Source: Ceriagrion tenellum (taxonomy: Eukaryota > Arthropoda > Insecta > Odonata > Coenagrionidae). From it: 64,000 nt of DNA. Location: assembly GCA_963169105.1 (NCBI GenBank), contig OY720643.1, forward strand, positions 24,276,373 to 24,340,372. Reading direction: 5' to 3'. Positions 33,536 through 44,660 of the stretch are shown here, piece by piece. The notes beneath the pieces were generated by a model, which ran no database searches, was not told the origin of the DNA, and saw nothing but the letters and a program-made list of their open reading frames with translations. Every line of letters begins with the position of its first letter. Within the stretch, counting starts at the first letter, position 1. Position numbers and translations under genes: made by a program.

Positions 33536-33978
33536 TTACCACAGTGTCGTACTATGTCCACCTAGGCTATTCTAACCTATCTCTCCATCCTTATCTCCCC
33601 ACTCATAGACTCACAGCAGACTTAAAAGTAATTTATAATATTCTAAATTCTACCATCTACTGCCCTGAATTCTCCTTTATCAATTTCAAAGTTCCATCCC
33701 GCCCCACCCGTTCTCACCCTTTACTCCACATGCCCATTCCCAGACTTTCGATCACTAACCGTTCTTTTTTCTTCCGCCTATCCTCTCCTTCGAATTCCCT
33801 CCCTTCTCACATAGATCCTTTTGCACTTGCATCTAAATCCTTTATAAGCCTTTCTCTTTCGTATCTTTCACCTAAATAGTTATTCGCCTATTTTTCTTTT
33901 TTTATATTTCCCAAATTTGTGTGTAACCTGTTGTTAAGTTTGCTTGTATATGTCTTTAAGTGTGTGTATTGTTACGTA

Positions 33979-35269
33979 CGAGGTGGTCTGAAAAGTTTCC
34001 GACCTAACAAAGATACAAGTAATTTTTTCTGAAAAATTTTTTTTATTTCTCAACATAGTCTCCTAGTAACTCTACACACTTCTCCCAGCGATGCTCCCAT
34101 CTCTGTATCCCGTCCAAATAGTACTCGGCGTTTTTCTCTGCAAAATAATTGTTCACGAAGGTGATTGCCTCTTCATTTGACGAAAATCTCTGCCCTTCGA
34201 GGGCAACTTTTAGATGAGGGAACAAAAAGAAGTCGCTTGGGGCTAGATCTGGTGAGTAAGGCGGATGATCAAGCAGTTCAAACCGTAATTCGTGGATTTT
34301 CGTAATGGCAACCGCTGAGGTGTGAGACGGTGCGTTGTCTTGGTGAAACAGGATTTTCTTTTTCTGCAAATGTGGCCATTTTTCCGCAATTTTTGCCTTC
34401 AGCTTGTCAATTAATGATGCGTAGTATGCTTCTGTAATGGTTTTTCTTTTTGAAGATGATCGATTAAAATAACTCCATGACTATCCCAAAAAACAGTCGC
34501 CATCACTTTCCCAGCCGAAAAAACAGCTTTTGCTTTTTTTGGAGCCGGTTCCCTCTGTGCAGTCCACTGTTTGGACTGTATTTTTGATTCGGGCGTATAA
34601 TGGTGTATCCAAGTTTCATCTACAGTAATTAATCGGCGCCAAAACTTGGATTTATTGCGCCTAAACTGCGCCAACAGAGCATTGGAAATGTTCATTCGAA
34701 CACGTTTTTGGTCTAACGTGAGCAAACGCGGCACCCAACGCGCGGACAGCTTTCTCATGCCTAAATCTTGATTTAAAATGTGACAAACATTTTATTTTGA
34801 CATGTTCATAACCTCTGCTATCTCTCTCACTTTAATTCGGCGGTCGTCTTGCATCATTTGGTGAACTTTGGCGATGTTTTCGTCGGTAGTTGCAGTTTTT
34901 GGACGTCCCGAACGTTCATCGTCTCCCAAGCTTTTCCGGCCACGTTTAAATTCAGCTGCCCAAAATTTCACTGTGGTAAATGATGGTGCAGAGTCCCCGT
35001 ACACAGAATCCAACTCATCTTTGATTTGCGTAGGCGTATTGCCTTTCAAAAACAAATATTTAATGACAGCTCGATACTCGATTTTGTCAATTTTCACAAA
35101 AACAATCGCATCAACTCACTCAAACGACTGTTACATAGCAACTGCGCGTCCAAAATGGCTGAAACTTTGGTGAGTAACTGTCAACAGATGAACAACGAAA
35201 TTCACTAACTTTTATTTACGAGTGCTGCCATCTTCACGTTGAGGTCGGATACTTTTCAGACCACCCTCG
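33979..35269 (-). mobile_element. Near-complete mariner element, 1291 bp
   Basis: Terminal inverted repeats read CGAGGTGGTCTGAAAAGTTT at the left and, as reverse complement, CGAGGGTGGTCTGAAAAGTA at the right, bordered by the TA duplication at 33977-33978 and 35270-35271. The single gene runs right to left over most of the length. The 1.3-kb size, TA target and D,D34D transposase define a mariner. It is inserted in the 3' region of a LINE, so it is younger than that LINE. Only one stop and one frameshift separate it from an intact element, which points to recent activity of this family in the genome. Confidence 0.96.
34043..35097 (-). pseudogene. Mariner transposase, one stop and one frameshift
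   Basis: The reading frame starts at 35097 and ends at 34043, about 352 codons, the usual mariner length. Residues 1-100 form the paired-type helix-turn-helix DNA-binding region (LFLKGNTPTQIKDEL; VKFWAAEFKRG; DERSGRPKT). A TAA at codon 102 (near 34792) replaces the codon after MSK. The frame then continues with WVPRLLT and the first catalytic aspartate in TVDETWIHHY (about residue 160). A 1-nt shift near 34440, in an A-rich run after HLQKEK, moves the rest to another phase. The second and third aspartates follow in HQDNAPSHTS and YSPDLAPSDFF, with 34 residues between them (D,D34D). The catalytic triad is intact; the two lesions inactivate it. Confidence 0.94.
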
Positions 35270-35419
35270 TAGTCACTATAAAATGGTACCATAGCTGTAT
35301 GTGGTTTTCTTTCTTTAAATAAATAAAATAAATAAATTACCATTTCTCCTCCTTATAACCGCCTTCTTTACACCGATGCGTAAGCTGTAAGTCAACGGCG
35401 AAATATTCTGTCACTAGCT

Positions 35420-36167
35420 GACCCGTGCGAATATTTCACACAGTATGCAGCTGCTTCCTGTTTCTTTCTTCTTTCTTCCTGTTCTTCTACCTGTCGAATA
35501 TTTCGCACAGTATGCAGCTTCTTCCTGTTTCTTCCTTCTTTCTTCCTGTTCTTCTACCTGTCGAATATTTCGCACAATATGCCGCTTCTTCCTGTTTCTT
35601 CCTTCTCTCTTCCTGTTCTTCTACGTGTCGAATATTTCGTACAATATGCCGCTTCTTCCTGTTTCTTCCTTCTCTCTTCCTGTTCTTCTACCTGTCGAAT
35701 ATTTCGCACAGTATGCCGCTTCTTCCTGTTTCATCCTTCTCTCTTCCTGTTCTTCTACCCGTGCGAATATTTCGCACAGTATGCGGCTTCTTCCTGTTTC
35801 TTCCTTCTCTCTTCCTGTTCTTCTACCTGTCGAATATTTCGCACAGTATGCCGATTCTTTCTGTTTCTTCCTTCTTTCTTCCTGTTCTTCTACCTGTCGA
35901 ATATTTCGCACAGTATGCCGCTTCTTCCTGTTTCTTCCTTCTCTATTCCTGTTCTTCTACCTGTCGAATATTTCGTACAATATGCCGCTTCTTCCTGTTT
36001 CTTCCTTCTCTATTCCTGTTCTTCTACCTGTCGAATATTTCGCACAGTATGCCGATTCTTTCTGTTTCTTCCTTCTTTCTTCCTGTTCTTCTACCTGTCG
36101 AATATTTCGCACAGTATGCCGATTCTTCCTGTTTCTTCCTTCTTTCTTCCTGTTCTTTTACCTGTTT
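35420..36167. repeat. 67-bp minisatellite, 11 units
   Basis: Each unit begins GTCGAATATTTCGCACAGTA, continues TGCCGCTTCTTCCTG and a pyrimidine-rich stretch (TTTCTTCCTTCTTTC), and ends TTCTTCTACCT. Units differ by few substitutions, for example CGTACAATATG for CGCACAGTATG in units 4 and 9. Unit 6 starts CCCGTGCGAATATT, the same as the element terminus. Because 67 is not a multiple of three and units have no stops, all three plus frames stay open (up to 267 codons). These frames are artefacts, not proteins. Confidence 0.95.
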
Positions 36168-36385
36168 CTTCCCATGGACAATTATATGTTATTTATGTTT
36201 GTGTTAGAGATACATGACGTAAACGTAGACAGTAAATGGTCACACTGATTGCATGAAGAATGTAAACAATCTAACTAAACGATGTGTTAATAGATGGCGC
36301 CTCCTATAGTCTATTAAGCACGTAACTATAGCCAACATATTAGTTGATTATATTGTCAGCAGATGGCACTGTATCATTTTTAACA

Positions 36386-36484
36386 AAAACTTTAATTTGA
36401 AATTTTTTAACAAAAACTTTAATTTTCAATTTTTTAACAAAAACTTTACTTTTCAATTTTTTAACAAAAACTTTAATTTAAAAC
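36386..36484. repeat. 31-bp tandem repeat inside the Helitron
   Basis: Four units of TTTTTAACAAAAACTTTAAT plus a TTTCAA-type spacer run in tandem. Copy 2 of the Helitron has a single unit-like stretch near 58535-58575, so this array also changed in number. Confidence 0.85.
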
Positions 36485-36639
36485 CATTTATCTATTTTTC
36501 GTCAATAGCGGGGAACATTAGCTTTTAAAACGATGTTCGATTCATAAATTTTGATGAAGAATTATGGGAGTTATGGCGTTGTGACAAAAAAACACCTTTG
36601 AGAAATAATATATATGAAGAAATAATATATGAGATTATC

Positions 36640-37250
36640 GCCTGTCGATGCTGTGGATGTGTATTGATGAACGTTGCTGTGCGCAGCTCATATCGGAGCC
36701 CCGTTGTCGAGTGACGTGCATCCCCCGTCGGATGGCGAGTCGGTGGCCGTGGTACGTAACGGAATATGCCGCTCCAAGGTTGGATGAGGTTGGAGGAGGA
36801 AGGTAGGTGTGCGTATCCCTTAAAGGGGGTGGCTGGCTGATCCCCCCATTTCCCCTCCCCCCATCAGACAGTCCTTGAAGACGGCGCTTCCTCATCCTCC
36901 CCTTCCTTGTTTGCAACAGGCGTCTCGGGGGGTAAGGAAGGGTTGGCGCATTCCCCCTACCCCCCCGGCGATAAACGATGATGCCGATGGCGGGTGCGTT
37001 GCGCCTCCTTCTTATTTATTTCTTTTTCGTCGAGGGAGGGATCTTCGTATCGCGTGCCCGTTGAAACAGGTGGAGCGGGTGAAACCAAGAGGTGCCTTGG
37101 GTTGATGCAACGCGGAAGAGCCGTGCACGCTCTCGTGTCCCGTTGTGCGTTGCAGCCGATATCATTAATGGCGCACGGGGAAGGGCTAGGTGCGCGTTAT
37201 CTCTTGAACGGAAAATTAGAAGTTAATTAGTCGTTACTCAATTTTAAATC
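36640..37250. other. GC-rich island, no supported gene
   Basis: CpG-containing, C-run-rich sequence with frames on both strands (36635-36916 minus; 36875-37230 plus). Products are low-complexity, without domains. It could be a promoter region. Confidence 0.4.
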
Positions 37251-38480
37251 CTGCTGTAATCTATAGGCTTGATTGTAGTAATAGTCTAGTTAATGATGTC
37301 TTTTATTCCACTCATAATATCTTTTTCCTCCCATAAAAGTTACCATGTGTATTAATTCGTAGAAGTCAGTTACCGAAGGGAAAATCCTGTCTTGGCTTTA
37401 CTGTCAGGAGTACATTTACGTGGACAGAGTTTGTTGATTATGCATGGATTCCACTCATATTTTCAATGAAGCGATGCAGTGATTTTCTATGTTTCTAGGT
37501 TTACATCTCAAAGCTATTAATCATCCTCTTTCACTTTGACAGCGAGTAACAATAAAATATAACCATTCTTCATAAAAGTACTTCGTTACGATTTTAGCCA
37601 TACCCTTAGAAAGAGAAAGCAGAATTTTTTTAGAGAACGTAAAAGCAAAAAATATTGAAATACATTGAAATCACCGTATTTTAGGAACATTTTCAAAGAA
37701 TTATTTCTATTAAAAATGAACTTATTGATGACGAGAATGCATTGGGCAAAGTAATAATGTTGCCATTTTTAATAATAACCTGAAAATATTATCTGCTTCA
37801 CTAAAATTATTCCCACCGCGAAGCCTCTGCAAGTTAATCTAATTCAGTACGTAGGCAATCCGCTCGAAACTCCTGCTCTCCAATCAGGGATGCATAAAGT
37901 TTCATTATAATTGAAAATATGAAGTTTAATCACTAAAAAATAAACCTTCTGTTGTCATATTCAACTGTAGTAGGTATTTAGGGTCCGTTTTCAGCGTGAT
38001 AGCGTTATATTTCTTTATAAAAGCTTTGTTTTGAGAAATCAGGGATTTATTAACGTAGCTCAGAGTTGGCAATTTACTGTACGTCCACAATCTCCTTTCG
38101 TTTTGAATTTAATCGCTTCTTTTATCCAACATTGATTGTCTTCTCTATCTCTCTTTTCCCTTCTCAAAAGAAACCTTTCCTAGGGTGATATCGATTATAT
38201 TTTTTTCCATCGGCAACCTAAAGAAGAACGAGTCCGGGTTCTTCGTGTCTATCTCAGGCTCTGTCGAATCTCATTCTGGCCTGAAAACTGCGGCTGACTT
38301 GGCTCGAGCCCGCCCGATTGTTCCGGCCAGCCTGTTTCGGTTACCATACCAATTTGAGCCGGTCAGATCAATTTTAAATCGATTGATGAATATAATCATA
38401 ATCACCTTTGTTTGCGGGCTATCGCAGCGATATGTTTTACCTCTATCAACCACCATCGGGTTTTCCAGAGTATTTTTTAT
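37251..38480. other. AT-rich stretch, nothing recognised
   Basis: About 1.2 kb with no supported gene. A 99-codon frame (38185-38484) has no recognisable domain. Confidence 0.4.
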
Positions 38481-38489
38481 ATGAACTCA

Positions 38490-38900
38490 ACGTTTCGATC
38501 TTCCTACTGAGAACGTCGTCTGGAGACTGAAGAATTCAGTTATTACTGTTTTTTCTGCTTTCTAAATGGCTACCATTGTTGATGAATTTAAAAAATGTAT
38601 GAATTTGCCAAAGAAATTAAATTTTAAAAAGTTATACGAAAAAAATGAAAGATTTACGGTTTGTCGCAAACATTTGAACGCTCAAGGTAATAAAGTGGCG
38701 GACATCGGCTGTCGCCGATCATTTAATCTCGGGAACAGAAACAGAAAGGGCACAAAATACTTCTTAATGAAGAAAAAGTTCCGGCTAGATCTGCTTTATA
38801 TTATCCTCGGTTGATTCGAGAAGCAGTTGAAAGGACCAGTTGTCCATAAAACTTTGATAGGGATTACGGCTACCGCCTATTGAGTGTTTGGAAAAATACC
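38490..38900 (+). other. Possible retroelement 3' coding end (unassigned)
   Basis: An 82-codon frame (38566-38814) is basic and asparagine-rich with no named domain. Just past its shift, translation reads LYYPRLIREAVER, then about ten codons later FDRDYGYRLLSVWK. An R-E-A-V-E block followed by N/D-R-D-x-G-Y-x-L-S-x-x-W is a C-terminal pattern I associate with some retroelement polyproteins (Penelope-like types among them). Upstream at 38486-38530 a CGAAACG-type word (reverse strand) and CTGAAGAA lie close together. Weak evidence. Confidence 0.35.
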
Positions 38901-39560
38901 TTTCCACACGTTTTTAACCAGACGTTTACAATTTTGATTTATAATTTTTTATATTTCTCGGCAATGGTCAATCGTTTATCAATCAAAAACAAATGTAACT
39001 GAATTATTTTGTATCCTGACAACGTTCCCAACAGAAACTTTATTATTTTTATTATTTTATTAAATCAACAATTATTTTTTTCTAATACTCTGCGCAGCAG
39101 GAAAACCCGAAAATGGTTTTTAGTGGTAGCATTGATGAAATATTTTGGCTATTTTTTTTCTCAACGATACCACCACATTCTCTCATCAAGGACTACGGCC
39201 TCGTCGCGGGCTTACGCACTCTGATTACTCCTGTGAGTTGAATTGGTGGGAACTGCAATGAAGGCTTCTGTTAGGGCCACCCGTGCCAGATAGGGTGACG
39301 GTTAGGAGCCAAATTATAGTCTGCGCAGCGTTTGACGTCTGTGCAGTGGCCTCTGACTTGATTGTATAACGTAAAAACCACTATAGAGCCAGGCTGCTGA
39401 ATACTATCTCGATTGAATTACCTTCAAATCTTGGAGGGGTCTTACATGGAAGTGAATCCTGGCATCTTCGGAACTGTGCCTCCTGTGCCGGGTGTCGTGC
39501 CCGGCTGCGGTGGGAGCAATGACCCTGCGGTCGTTTTAACTCGAAATCGTTGCTCGAAAA
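38901..39560. other. AT-rich stretch, nothing recognised
   Basis: No supported gene or repeat in this interval. Confidence 0.4.
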
Positions 39561-39562
39561 TA

Positions 39563-39894
39563 CAGTACACCCCCGCTTTACGATGGGTTCGACTTACGAT
39601 GGATTCGACTTACGATCTGAGCTAATTTTGCTCGTGATTTTTAAAATTTCAAATTTCTCCGATTTTGCTTTAAGTATCGATAATGTTTTAAATATTGGTT
39701 TATTAATATTTCAAATAGTTTTAATCTAGAATATTTCGTATGCATTGGCTCTGTCTCGTACACTGAATGGATTGGCACTGATGCTATTTAAACCGATTCC
39801 TCGTCCGGAAATAATGGCGATTCAACATACGATGGAATTCGCTTTACGATCGGTCCTCCGGAACGGATTAATTGCGTAAAGCGAGGGTGTACTG
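39563..39894. mobile_element. pogo/Tigger-type MITE, 332 bp
   Basis: Termini are CAGTACACCCCCGCTTTACG and, reverse-complemented at the right, CAGTACACCCTCGCTTTACG, bordered by TA (39561-39562, 39895-39896). CAGT-starting repeats at TA sites with repeated subterminal words (TTCGACTTACGAT twice at the left) are typical of pogo/Tigger MITEs. No coding capacity. Its termini differ from those of the pogo-type MITE at 58274, so two families are present. Confidence 0.9.
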
Positions 39895-39896
39895 TA

Positions 39897-41475
39897 TATG
39901 CAAATGCCGAAGCAGAGGAATTGAAAATTCACTGCGCGGGAATCAGGATAGGCACATGGAATGTTAAGCCTATGCCAACGATGGGTGAGATTGCATAGTC
40001 CTTCCTAAAAAGAGTATTTCTCGAAGTCTGAAATCTTAGATCGATTTGCAATCGCAGTGAATGAGCCGGTTCGCTGTTTCACAACCAAAATTGACCATTT
40101 TTAACATTGTGTGTATCACGGGAGGAAACTGCATGTGAGCAATGTTTGCTCGCGTACTTTCCCAGTGGTCGTGACCTCGTGGTCCTTGAATATTAATACG
40201 GCAACACGCGTGAGTGGCTGACTACAGCACTCAATTTTTATCTCCCGAGTGCGTTTTCTCAATGGGGTGGAACGCGGTAACTCGGTTGCTTTTCCCTTCG
40301 GGGGCGTGGCGGGTGAAGGGGTGGTCGATGTCCGTCGGTCACTTGGTCAGTCATGCTCGACCCCCCCTTTGATTGGTCGGCCGTAATTAATCTCCACACG
40401 TGGGACCCGTTTCTCTCCCTTATCGGCCGCGGAGATCGGACTGGTTTCCCGTGCGCAGTCGGTGGCGAGCACGCGGTCCCCACGAATTGCAGCCGCGTTG
40501 GGCAAGTGCTTTTAATCGGAAGATTGCCCGGTGGGGTAACTATAGAAATGGCTGCGCTCGCAATTACTTCTCAGCGGTGGCGACAGATGTCGATTAGTCA
40601 GCCGCCTGAAGGACAAGGGCAGGAGCAGTTTTCGCAGTACGGTGTCACCCTTGGTTATTTGCCACCACAGGGATTCGATCACAATCTTGCATATGGGACA
40701 CGACCTCTTAGTTTTGATCTTAGCTTTTCAGTGTGTTGCATGTTTAACAGTGTTGCTCTCGGTAACTCTGAGTATATCTTATACATTAAGTAGGTTGTAT
40801 GTATCTATAAAAATATGTATGCTCTCCTACTCCTCGAGAACCAAATGTAGTACAACTTTCAAATTTTCAAGCATTATTAAATGTATTTCCTGCGCAGATA
40901 TTAGGCTACTTTTTATGCAACTAATAGCCTCCGGTTTGACCCCAGAGCGTTTCCATACATACGTACATGTAAAGTTCAATTTTATCTCTCGCAGACTTTT
41001 TTTCTTTACATAGTTAAATTATAAATGATGGTCTCACAAAGTCGTGACAGCGACCATTGGAAAAATAATTGAATATTAATTCTAATTCTTGAAATCAGTT
41101 TTTGTTTTCCTACTGATTCGCTATTGATTTTATAAGAACATTCATAAAATTGCTGAAAATTCAGCGTTTTTGGTATACTTCCCTTGACGACCGATAGCAT
41201 TGTAGAAGCCGACCCTCATATGGATATATGGTGAAAACAGGCCCATTATGTATCATTTGAAGTGTTAAGTAGTTTTTACCAATAGGGAAAGTGTGGGAAA
41301 GAGTAAAGACCTGAAAAAAAACAAAAATACCTGTACCAAAAACTCTGCCAAAATGGGCAATTTTACTGGTTCAAAATAAAACAAAGAAAAGAAATTGAAA
41401 GTCGGGTTCTCTTTTGTAAAGGTAGAACATCTGTATTTTTTCTTTTATCCCTCCAGTTGGGAATCAGCAGGTATT
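39897..41475. other. Stretch with GC-rich centre, no supported gene
   Basis: A GC-rich patch at 40240-40540 gives frames on both strands. The 146-codon plus frame 40353-40793 has no recognisable domain and runs from the GC patch into AT-rich DNA with no change in character. I do not call it a gene, although it is the longest non-transposon frame of the region. Confidence 0.4.
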
Positions 41476-41477
41476 TC

Positions 41478-41590
41478 TGCTAGTTTTTCTATAAAGCGTG
41501 AGCTTTCTGCCGGCTATGATAGGCAATAATGACATTGCCTGACGAAGGCGGCAGAAGGGTCGGCAAAAGGTTTTATAAAAATAGACTCGT
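41478..41590. repeat. Imperfect inverted repeat with CTGACGAAGG core
   Basis: TTTTTCTATAAAGCGTGAGC and the TTTCTGCCG block on the left pair with CGGCAGAAGGGTCGGC and the TTTTATAAAAA block on the right, with gaps. Between them lies ATTGCCTGACGAAGGCG. The layout resembles the hairpin elements H1 and H2 but is shorter and more decayed. No target duplication found. Confidence 0.5.
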
Positions 41591-43030
41591 GTTACCTCAC
41601 CTTAGTGTTACCTTAATTTAGAATGCTAATGGTATAACTGTTCTGTTTTTGAGGTTTGTTACTATCGCATAGGTATCGCAAAATGTGGTAGTACTCAACT
41701 GCGGAGATCCTAAGGTCAGTGAGGGTGAGTCAAGCGTTGATGAGCAGACCCACTACTAGTAGGTCACCTTGATGGATCTCATGTGACGGCCCTTGGTCTG
41801 CTTGCCCAACCTCTCTTAAGCGTGCTTTCTTCTTTCTGACCTAATGCTTTTCACGAGCGATTGGCTCCAAGTTTGACTAACTTTCGCCTCTATAACAATC
41901 CTATCTTTTCCTTTTCACTTCTAATGCTGTGGCATTTGGCGGTATGTTTTGAGCTATTTGAGTTTTTCAATTCAATGAAAACCATTAATTTCCGTTGAGT
42001 GCTGGAATGGTGTGAGTCACAACTGTTGTTTTTTGGGAAAACGAGGCTGAAAGTGAATTCAAGGAAAGTTAAGAGAAAGTAAATATTTAATTTCCTTACT
42101 TTTCTCCACAACTCTTTGCGTCTCATCTTCGTGGGAGATTTCCTCTGCTCAGTTTATTTTCATCAATCTTTTCAAACGCAACATTTCCACTGTTTGTTAT
42201 CCTTCTCTTCCAGCGCAGGGTTTAATACTGAATGTTCTACATTTATGCTTTAGAGAAGTCCTGCACACTTTCTCATATAATGGTAGGTGAAGTCTACTTA
42301 TTAAAAATAGTTTCCCAGTGGCCTTTCTTATGCCATATGCCACACGAGGTAAAATTTTCTCTTAACTTTTTTCGGAAATAATTGCAAAACTGTTAGATTT
42401 CAAACTCTGTGCTAGATAAGGACAAAACATTTTATGAAATTGGGCTTTTATGCATTTTTTATGTTACAGTAATGTTTTTTCCATAGTATGTAGAAATAAC
42501 TTTTAGCCATAAATGTTTAAAAACTCGACGTTTTTTGTAACTATAACGTCTTTTTTTGTCGATTTACCGATGCCAGTGGATGAAGGTCAATTTTTGGTCT
42601 TAACAATTATAACCGTTTGGGATACTTTCCGTGCCTGTTGACAATTTGTGAAATCGTCCTTTGTTTGCTCTGGATAATTTGGAGTAATGGGGAAATGAAA
42701 CGTATAATCGAGAAAAAACGGGTCCCTCCAAGGTTCTGCGACGAATGTTTTAGTACTAATACCCTAAATTATGATGTTTTCCCGTCCAACCGTTTAATTT
42801 GTAATTTTGTGTCCTTTTTCTTTTCAGGTGAGTGGAAAGGGTTGCGGTAATCGGCGAATTTGGTGCGTCACAGGTATCAAGCGGGAACAACTGGAGCAAA
42901 GGTAACGAGAGTATCCGAAGAGAAACGTTCGAAGGCTAATCCTGGAAAATTTCCAATCATTGCAGCTGCACAAGTGGTGCAGTACGCAGTCGGGGGCTAA
43001 GATGTACACCAAAGAGGGCAAAATTTACTT
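41591..43030. other. Stretch with no recognised gene
   Basis: No supported gene. A short imperfect inverted pair (GATGAGCAGACC at about 41740 and GGTCTGCTTGCCC at about 41795) is seen. Frames of up to 78 codons carry no motif. Confidence 0.4.
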
Positions 43031-43140
43031 AGAGAAATAGTTCCACTCGACCCGGATCCGCATCCACACCAAAATGACACACTCCGGACCGGCAACTGGG
43101 AGATCCGGGTTCGAATCCCGGCCGAGTCGAATGATTTTTT
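43031..43140 (+). repeat. tRNA-like 3' half, probably a SINE relic
   Basis: GGGAGATCCGGGTTCGAATC then CCGGCCGAGTCGA followed by a T run has a perfect T-arm (CCGGG / CCCGG around TTCGAAT) containing a B box, and a possible acceptor 3' strand. The 5' half does not fold as a tRNA: no D-arm or matching acceptor strand is seen upstream, only ACTCGACCCGG. It is more likely a tRNA-derived SINE head or tRNA pseudogene than a functional tRNA. Confidence 0.5.
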
Positions 43141-43756
43141 TCCATGGCTATTTCACCCTCCTCAGTGTATATATTTTAATACTGAAATTTGATTGAGTAA
43201 TTGAAATATGGTGGAATTCTCTCTCAATTTAGACTGCTTCTATGTACTTCGAATGATTTATGGACTGAGGGACTCCTCGTTGGTGTACGATTGATCAATA
43301 TTTTTAGCGGCATTAGCTTCTGATGTGTGAGCATCTATTTACCTCGATGATGTTCATGATGGCTCATCATGAAATGATGAATTTATATCCTTTTTTTAGG
43401 GTACACTCCCCTGTTCGACATTTATCTGCTTTTTCGTAGTATTGCAGATTTTACCCGATTGAATTGTCACTACGATTATCCCTCGTGGGAACGTTAATAG
43501 TTATAGGAAAACTAGGTGTCTCCTAGCACGGAGTATTAGTGATTACGAAGGGCAAATCAAGAGTTGGATGAGTGGGAAAAGGTAGTAAAGAATTCCCGGA
43601 CGGACCTTAGAAGGGAGACCTTTATTCCTTTGTCTCACCAATCTTTTATGTTTTTCTCTCCCTGACGTCATGAGACAACTTCAACCAAGTTTCGCTATAC
43701 CTATACCCTTTTGCTTTTTTTCCCAATCTCTTCGTATAGCAAAAAGTAGTTATTGA
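43141..43756. other. AT-rich stretch, nothing recognised
   Basis: No supported gene or repeat in this interval. Confidence 0.4.
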
Positions 43757-44660
43757 TGGTATTAGCTCTGATATGGTTACAGTCTCATCCGGTGTTCCAC
43801 AAGGAGGCGTGATCGACCCTATCTTATCCATTATTTATATAAATGACCTAAGTTCTCGAGTTAGCAGGAAATCAAGATTATTTTCAGACGATACAGTCAT
43901 CTACCGGGAAATTGGCGAACACGCGGAATCGGAAGTTATATCATCGGGCCTAAACAACGTTCATTCATGGTGAATGGAGTGGGTGCTAGAACTAAATCTT
44001 TGTCAAATCTGAGAAGTACACTTCTTGCGGATTTTATCACGCTGACGCCATGTCTACACTGCAGGCGGAGTAAACATGAAGTCTTCAGATAAAGTCAAAT
44101 ATCTTGGAATTACCTTGAAGTCCAGTATATCGTGGGTAACACACATACAAAATATATGCGGCATAGGATTAAAGAAACTAGTACATATTTGTCAGACGTA
44201 TAATAGGAAGGTTCTCGGATGTAAAAGTAAAAGAGAGATGCTGTTTGGCTCTGGTTAGGTCACACCTCGAATATACGTAGTGTTTCTTCACTTTTAAAGG
44301 GGACTAGGTTTGGAGCCGCTAGAGGCTCAGTGACTACTCGCTAGGCTTAGTATGCTTAAGAAACTCAAAACATGTGTGTTTCAAAGCGATACAGAGAATA
44401 TAGTTGTGACGCCAAACAACATTTCTAGGTCCGATAGATATTATGAAATAAGAGAGGTACATTGTCGAGCAGATATGTATAAAATTCGTTCTTTCCACAC
44501 GCGTGAAGTGGCCGTAATAAAAACTGAGGTTCAAATTAAACTCTTCCATTATACACTTCACCATTTCACCTCCAAAAACCTTCTCACATACCCGGCTTGT
44601 GTCATAACACCCCCTGCTTTTCGCCCATGCGGCGGCTCGCAGGGTAGTATGTAGATGTGG
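43757..44660 (+). mobile_element. LINE family A-like copy, 5'-truncated
   Basis: The copy starts in the reverse transcriptase with VSSGVPQGGVIDPILSIIYI, then RLFSDDTVIYREI; the catalytic box reads FSDD instead of FADD. VKYLGITLKSSISWVTHI (thumb) lies at 44095-44150. The C-terminal segment (44352-44654) includes NNISRSDRYYEIREVHCRAD. The 3' end is CCATGCGGCGGCTCGCAGGG followed by TAGTATGTAGATG. Stops and shifts lie between the three open segments. It represents another subfamily of the family A LINEs seen at 24776 and 11358. Confidence 0.85.

Larger units (their letters stand above)
33544..35340 (+). mobile_element. LINE 3' end (CR1/jockey type) carrying a mariner insertion
   Basis: A 111-codon frame (33544-33879) is a reverse transcriptase C-terminus: RLTADLKVIYNILNSTIYCP, then FKVPSRPTRSHPLL, and a last block ending SLSLSYLSPK. 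The stop is followed by a T-rich 3' region (to 33976) that resumes after the mariner at 35272 and ends in a TAAA-type tail, AAATAAATAAAATAAATAAA (about 35315-35336). The tail gives the true 3' end of this LINE. It is similar in style to the decayed minus-strand LINE at 20060-21600. Confidence 0.82.
35414..36634 (-). mobile_element. Non-autonomous Helitron with internal minisatellite, copy 1
   Basis: On the minus strand the element ends with the stem-loop GTGCGAAATATTCGCAC seen complete in copy 2 (one mismatch here), then GGGTCAG and CTAG, followed by T (35413). Its 5' end is TC preceded by A (about 36634; a 17-bp near duplication of TCATATATTATTTCT makes the exact base uncertain). TC start, hairpin plus CTRR end and A/T target are Helitron hallmarks. 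From its 5' end it holds a unique region with four 31-bp repeats (36386-36484), then about 11 units of a 67-bp minisatellite. It has no Rep/helicase gene. Copy 2 lies at 58399-58933 in opposite orientation. Confidence 0.85.

Noticed and set aside
35420..36167. CRISPR-like array
   Set aside because: The units are contiguous 67-bp repeats without unique spacers in an animal genome; this is a minisatellite.
35425..36248. Overlapping plus-strand frames of 260, 267 and 212 codons encoding Phe/Leu/Ser-rich repeats
   Set aside because: They are the 67-bp minisatellite read in three phases; the unit length is not a multiple of three and all frames stay open because the unit has no stops.
40353..40793. 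146-codon plus-strand frame
   Set aside because: No motif or homologue recognised; it starts in a GC-rich patch and runs into AT-rich DNA, with no splice or codon evidence.
43031..43140. Functional tRNA gene
   Set aside because: Only the T-arm and B box are good; there is no D-arm or matching acceptor strand, so a SINE or tRNA pseudogene is more likely.
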